NCBI GenBank assembly: GCA_008016945.1
Contig: SSGN01000158.1
Span: 1 to 8,531 of the forward strand
Direction of reading: 5' to 3'
Source: Flavobacteriales bacterium
GTDB taxonomy: Bacteria > Bacteroidota > Bacteroidia > Flavobacteriales > PHOS-HE28
DNA length: 8,531 bases
The position numbers and the translations under genes are program-made. The notes below the pieces were generated by a model that saw nothing but the letters and a program-made list of their open reading frames with translations, was not told the origin of the DNA and did no database searches. How positions within the stretch are numbered: position 1 is the first letter of the stretch; each line of letters opens with the position of its first letter. Below, piece by piece: positions 6,993-8,531 of this stretch.

Positions 6993-8531
6993 CGCTTGAG
7001 GAAGCGGGCTCGTGCCACCGGTGCGCCGTTGGCATTGAGTAGCAGCAGGGCGTAGCTGCCCGAAGCAAGCTGTCCGAGATCGGCCCCTTGGTACATGTGG
7101 CCTTCGGTCATGGCATCGACCACGATGCGGCCCAAGGCATCGCGCACGATCAAGTGTGTGATGCTCCCATCCGTGGTGCTCCAATGGATCGCATCGTCCA
7201 CAGGGACGGGGAATATCACCACGGACTTCTGGTCGCGTACCACCACCACGATGTCGGAAAGCTCCTCGGCACCGGTGCGATCCACCATGCGAAGCCGGTA
7301 GTAGGAGATACCCTCCGGTGCGTTGGTGTCCAAGAGCTCGTAGGAACGCAAGGTGCTGCTCTCGCCTGCCGCCTCCACGGTCCCGATCGGACCGAAATCC
7401 AAACCATTGGCGCCACGCTCCACGATGAAGTATGCGCTGTTCCGTTCGGATCCGGTGGACCACCCCAACAGATTACCTTCCATACGTGCGCTCCCGGTGA
7501 AGGTGGTGAGCGTTACGGGAAGTACACCGATATCGCCCACGCCGGAGGCGTATCCGTAGAACCAACGGCTGAAGCGTTGCCCATCGATGGAGCGATGCAT
7601 GGGGTATTCCACACGCACGCGCCACTTGTTCCGGTAACGGCTGGGGATCTTGGTCACCACCTCCTTGATCTCCACACCGGCCAGGCCGAGGTCGGTATAG
7701 GTAGCGCTCATGGCCGAAGAGGAGACACTGTTCGTGATGGGGCTTCCGGAGAAGGGCTGTCCTTCATGCACCACCTCCCAACGCAGTCTGCCGGGCGTGC
7801 GTTGGATCGGGCTGCGCGCACGGTGTCCGATGCCGAAGAAGTAGTGGTCGTCGAAATCCATGCTGTTGGTGGCCAATGGATTGACCAGGTCGAACATGTA
7901 CTGCCGGGTGAGGCGGTTGTAGGCGAGCGCGTTGTTGCCTCGGAAGAGGCGCACCGTGCCTTGGTTCGACGCACTGGTCGGTGATCCCACGAGGACATCG
8001 CTGTAGCCATCGCCATCCACGTCGCCCCCCCCGGCCACCGCACTCCCGAAGGCTTCGTTGGCCACGTTGGGTTCCAGGATGGTATTGTTGGCGATGTTGA
8101 GGCCCGCGGCACTACCGAGGAAGAGCCACGCCCGGCCTTCGCCCGCTTCCCCATTGGACACGCCGGGGGCACCGGTGATCAGGTCGGCGTATCCATCGCC
8201 GTTCACATCGCCGGCTTCGGCCACGCTACTGCCCATCCGGGCATTGGCCGTGTTGCTGTGCAGTACGGTCGATACCAGCACTCCGCTCGGAACGGGGGCG
8301 CCATAGAAGATGTACACCACGCCTTCCGATGCTTCGGGCCAACTGGCGTTCGGTGCTCCGATGGCCACGTCGTAGTATCCATCGCCATTGGCATCGCCGA
8401 TCCCGGCAACAGCGGCCCCCAGGCGGCGGCCTGCGGTGTTGCTTTCGTACGCATACATGGGTGTGGTGGGAAGGGTGATCAACGCACCACCGTACAGGTA
8501 GAAGCCCCCTTCTTGCGCTTGTCCGTTGGAG
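6989..8531 (-). CDS. FG-GAP repeat protein with C-terminal T9SS type A sorting domain (5' end missing)
   Basis: The frame stays open to the right edge, so the start is outside the window; 513 residues are visible, counted here from codon 8530. An FG-GAP beta-propeller region comes first, with three calcium-binding loops DANGDG, DVNGDG and DVDGDG starting at residues 46, 108 and 170, plus the end of an earlier blade (EGGFYLYGGA). A middle region (about 200-335) is not recognised. A fibronectin-like module follows at about 336-432 (LPVTLTTFTG, then SYYRLRMVD), of the kind that often precedes sorting domains. The last 77 residues (437-513) fit a type IX secretion signal, with FPVPVDD in place of the usual YPNP, then GSYALLLL and a basic end, RFLKR. 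The protein should cross the inner membrane by Sec and the outer membrane by T9SS. Its ligand or role is unknown. The TTG at 8482 is an internal leucine, not a start. Confidence 0.9.
   Translation of the reverse strand, partial: SNGQAQEGGFYLYGGALITLPTTPMYAYESNTAGRRLGAAVAGIGDANGDGYYDVAIGAPNASWPEASEGVVYIFYGAPVPSGVLVSTVLHSNTANARMGSSVAEAGDVNGDGYADLITGAPGVSNGEAGEGRAWLFLGSAAGLNIANNTILEPNVANEAFGSAVAGGGDVDGDGYSDVLVGSPTSASNQGTVRLFRGNNALAYNRLTRQYMFDLVNPLATNSMDFDDHYFFGIGHRARSPIQRTPGRLRWEVVHEGQPFSGSPITNSVSSSAMSATYTDLGLAGVEIKEVVTKIPSRYRNKWRVRVEYPMHRSIDGQRFSRWFYGYASGVGDIGVLPVTLTTFTGSARMEGNLLGWSTGSERNSAYFIVERGANGLDFGPIGTVEAAGESSTLRSYELLDTNAPEGISYYRLRMVDRTGAEELSDIVVVVRDQKSVVIFPVPVDDAIHWSTTDGSITHLIVRDALGRIVVDAMTEGHMYQGADLGQLASGSYALLLLNANGAPVARARFLKR
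7934..8531 (-). repeat. FG-GAP (integrin-alpha-like) protein repeats, 186-bp period
   Basis: Three complete Ca-loop motifs (DxNGDGxxD or DxDGDGxxD) begin at nucleotides 8395, 8209 and 8023 on the minus strand, exactly 186 bp or 62 codons apart. Each is followed by GAP or GSP and then an aromatic-rich strand (VYIFYGAP, AWLFLGSA, VRLFRGNN). A partial earlier unit (FYLYGGA) reaches the window edge. FG-GAP propellers normally have seven blades, so more units are expected outside. Confidence 0.85.

Noticed and set aside
6267..7463. 398-codon minus-strand open frame across the mutase and the T9SS gene end
   Set aside because: It overlaps two genes with full motif support in other frames and shows no recognisable domain.
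7088..7984. 298-codon plus-strand open frame antisense to the FG-GAP gene
   Set aside because: It is a shadow of the T9SS protein gene; its His/Gly-rich translation reflects the reverse complement of the coding strand.
8480..8482. TTG as the start codon of the FG-GAP protein
   Set aside because: The frame continues upstream to the window edge with another FG-GAP blade end (EGGFYLYGGA), so the TTG is an internal leucine.
1..8531. tRNA, rRNA, CRISPR array, transposase, toxin-antitoxin or phage genes
   Set aside because: I looked on both strands and saw no such gene signatures or spaced direct repeats; the only repeats are the heptamer element and the FG-GAP blades.

Overview
The window looks like a piece of chromosome from a GC-rich member of the Bacteroidota, probably in or near the Flavobacteriales. 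Four things point there. The primary sigma factor has the short RpoD form without region 1.1 and begins [10 protein letters not shown]. The GAPDH fragment has the long N-terminal extension known from Bacteroidota. One large secreted protein ends in a type IX secretion (T9SS) sorting domain preceded by a fibronectin-like module. Start codons mostly lack clear Shine-Dalgarno sequences. No sign of plasmid, phage, IS element, CRISPR array, tRNA or rRNA was seen, so this is a housekeeping region.

Layout, left to right. On the minus strand (1-3263) lie the 5' part of a GAPDH gene cut by the window edge, rpoD, and an HtrA/DegP-type periplasmic protease. A strong intrinsic terminator follows rpoD. 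A 298-bp non-coding gap separates rpoD from htrA. A 265-bp divergent intergenic region (3264-3528) then separates htrA from a plus-strand pair, dapF and mltG, which are 3 bp apart and probably co-transcribed. A 236-bp intergenic region (5350-5585) follows and contains an inverted-repeat element built of 7-nt units. Next comes a plus-strand phosphohexomutase gene. Its stop codon overlaps the stop codon of the last gene, a convergent minus-strand FG-GAP/T9SS surface protein whose start lies beyond the right edge.

The middle genes share an envelope theme. DapF makes meso-diaminopimelate for peptidoglycan and lysine. MltG cuts nascent glycan strands at the inner membrane. HtrA controls protein quality in the periplasm. 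The phosphohexomutase supplies sugar phosphates for polysaccharides or central carbon storage, and the T9SS protein is displayed or released at the cell surface. RpoD and GAPDH are general housekeeping functions.

I found no convincing undescribed multi-gene system. The most unusual non-coding item is the heptamer-built inverted repeat between mltG and the mutase gene. Its arms pair better in plus-strand RNA than in the opposite strand. Other items worth a look are the unassigned middle domain of the T9SS protein and the crowded rpoD-gap junction.
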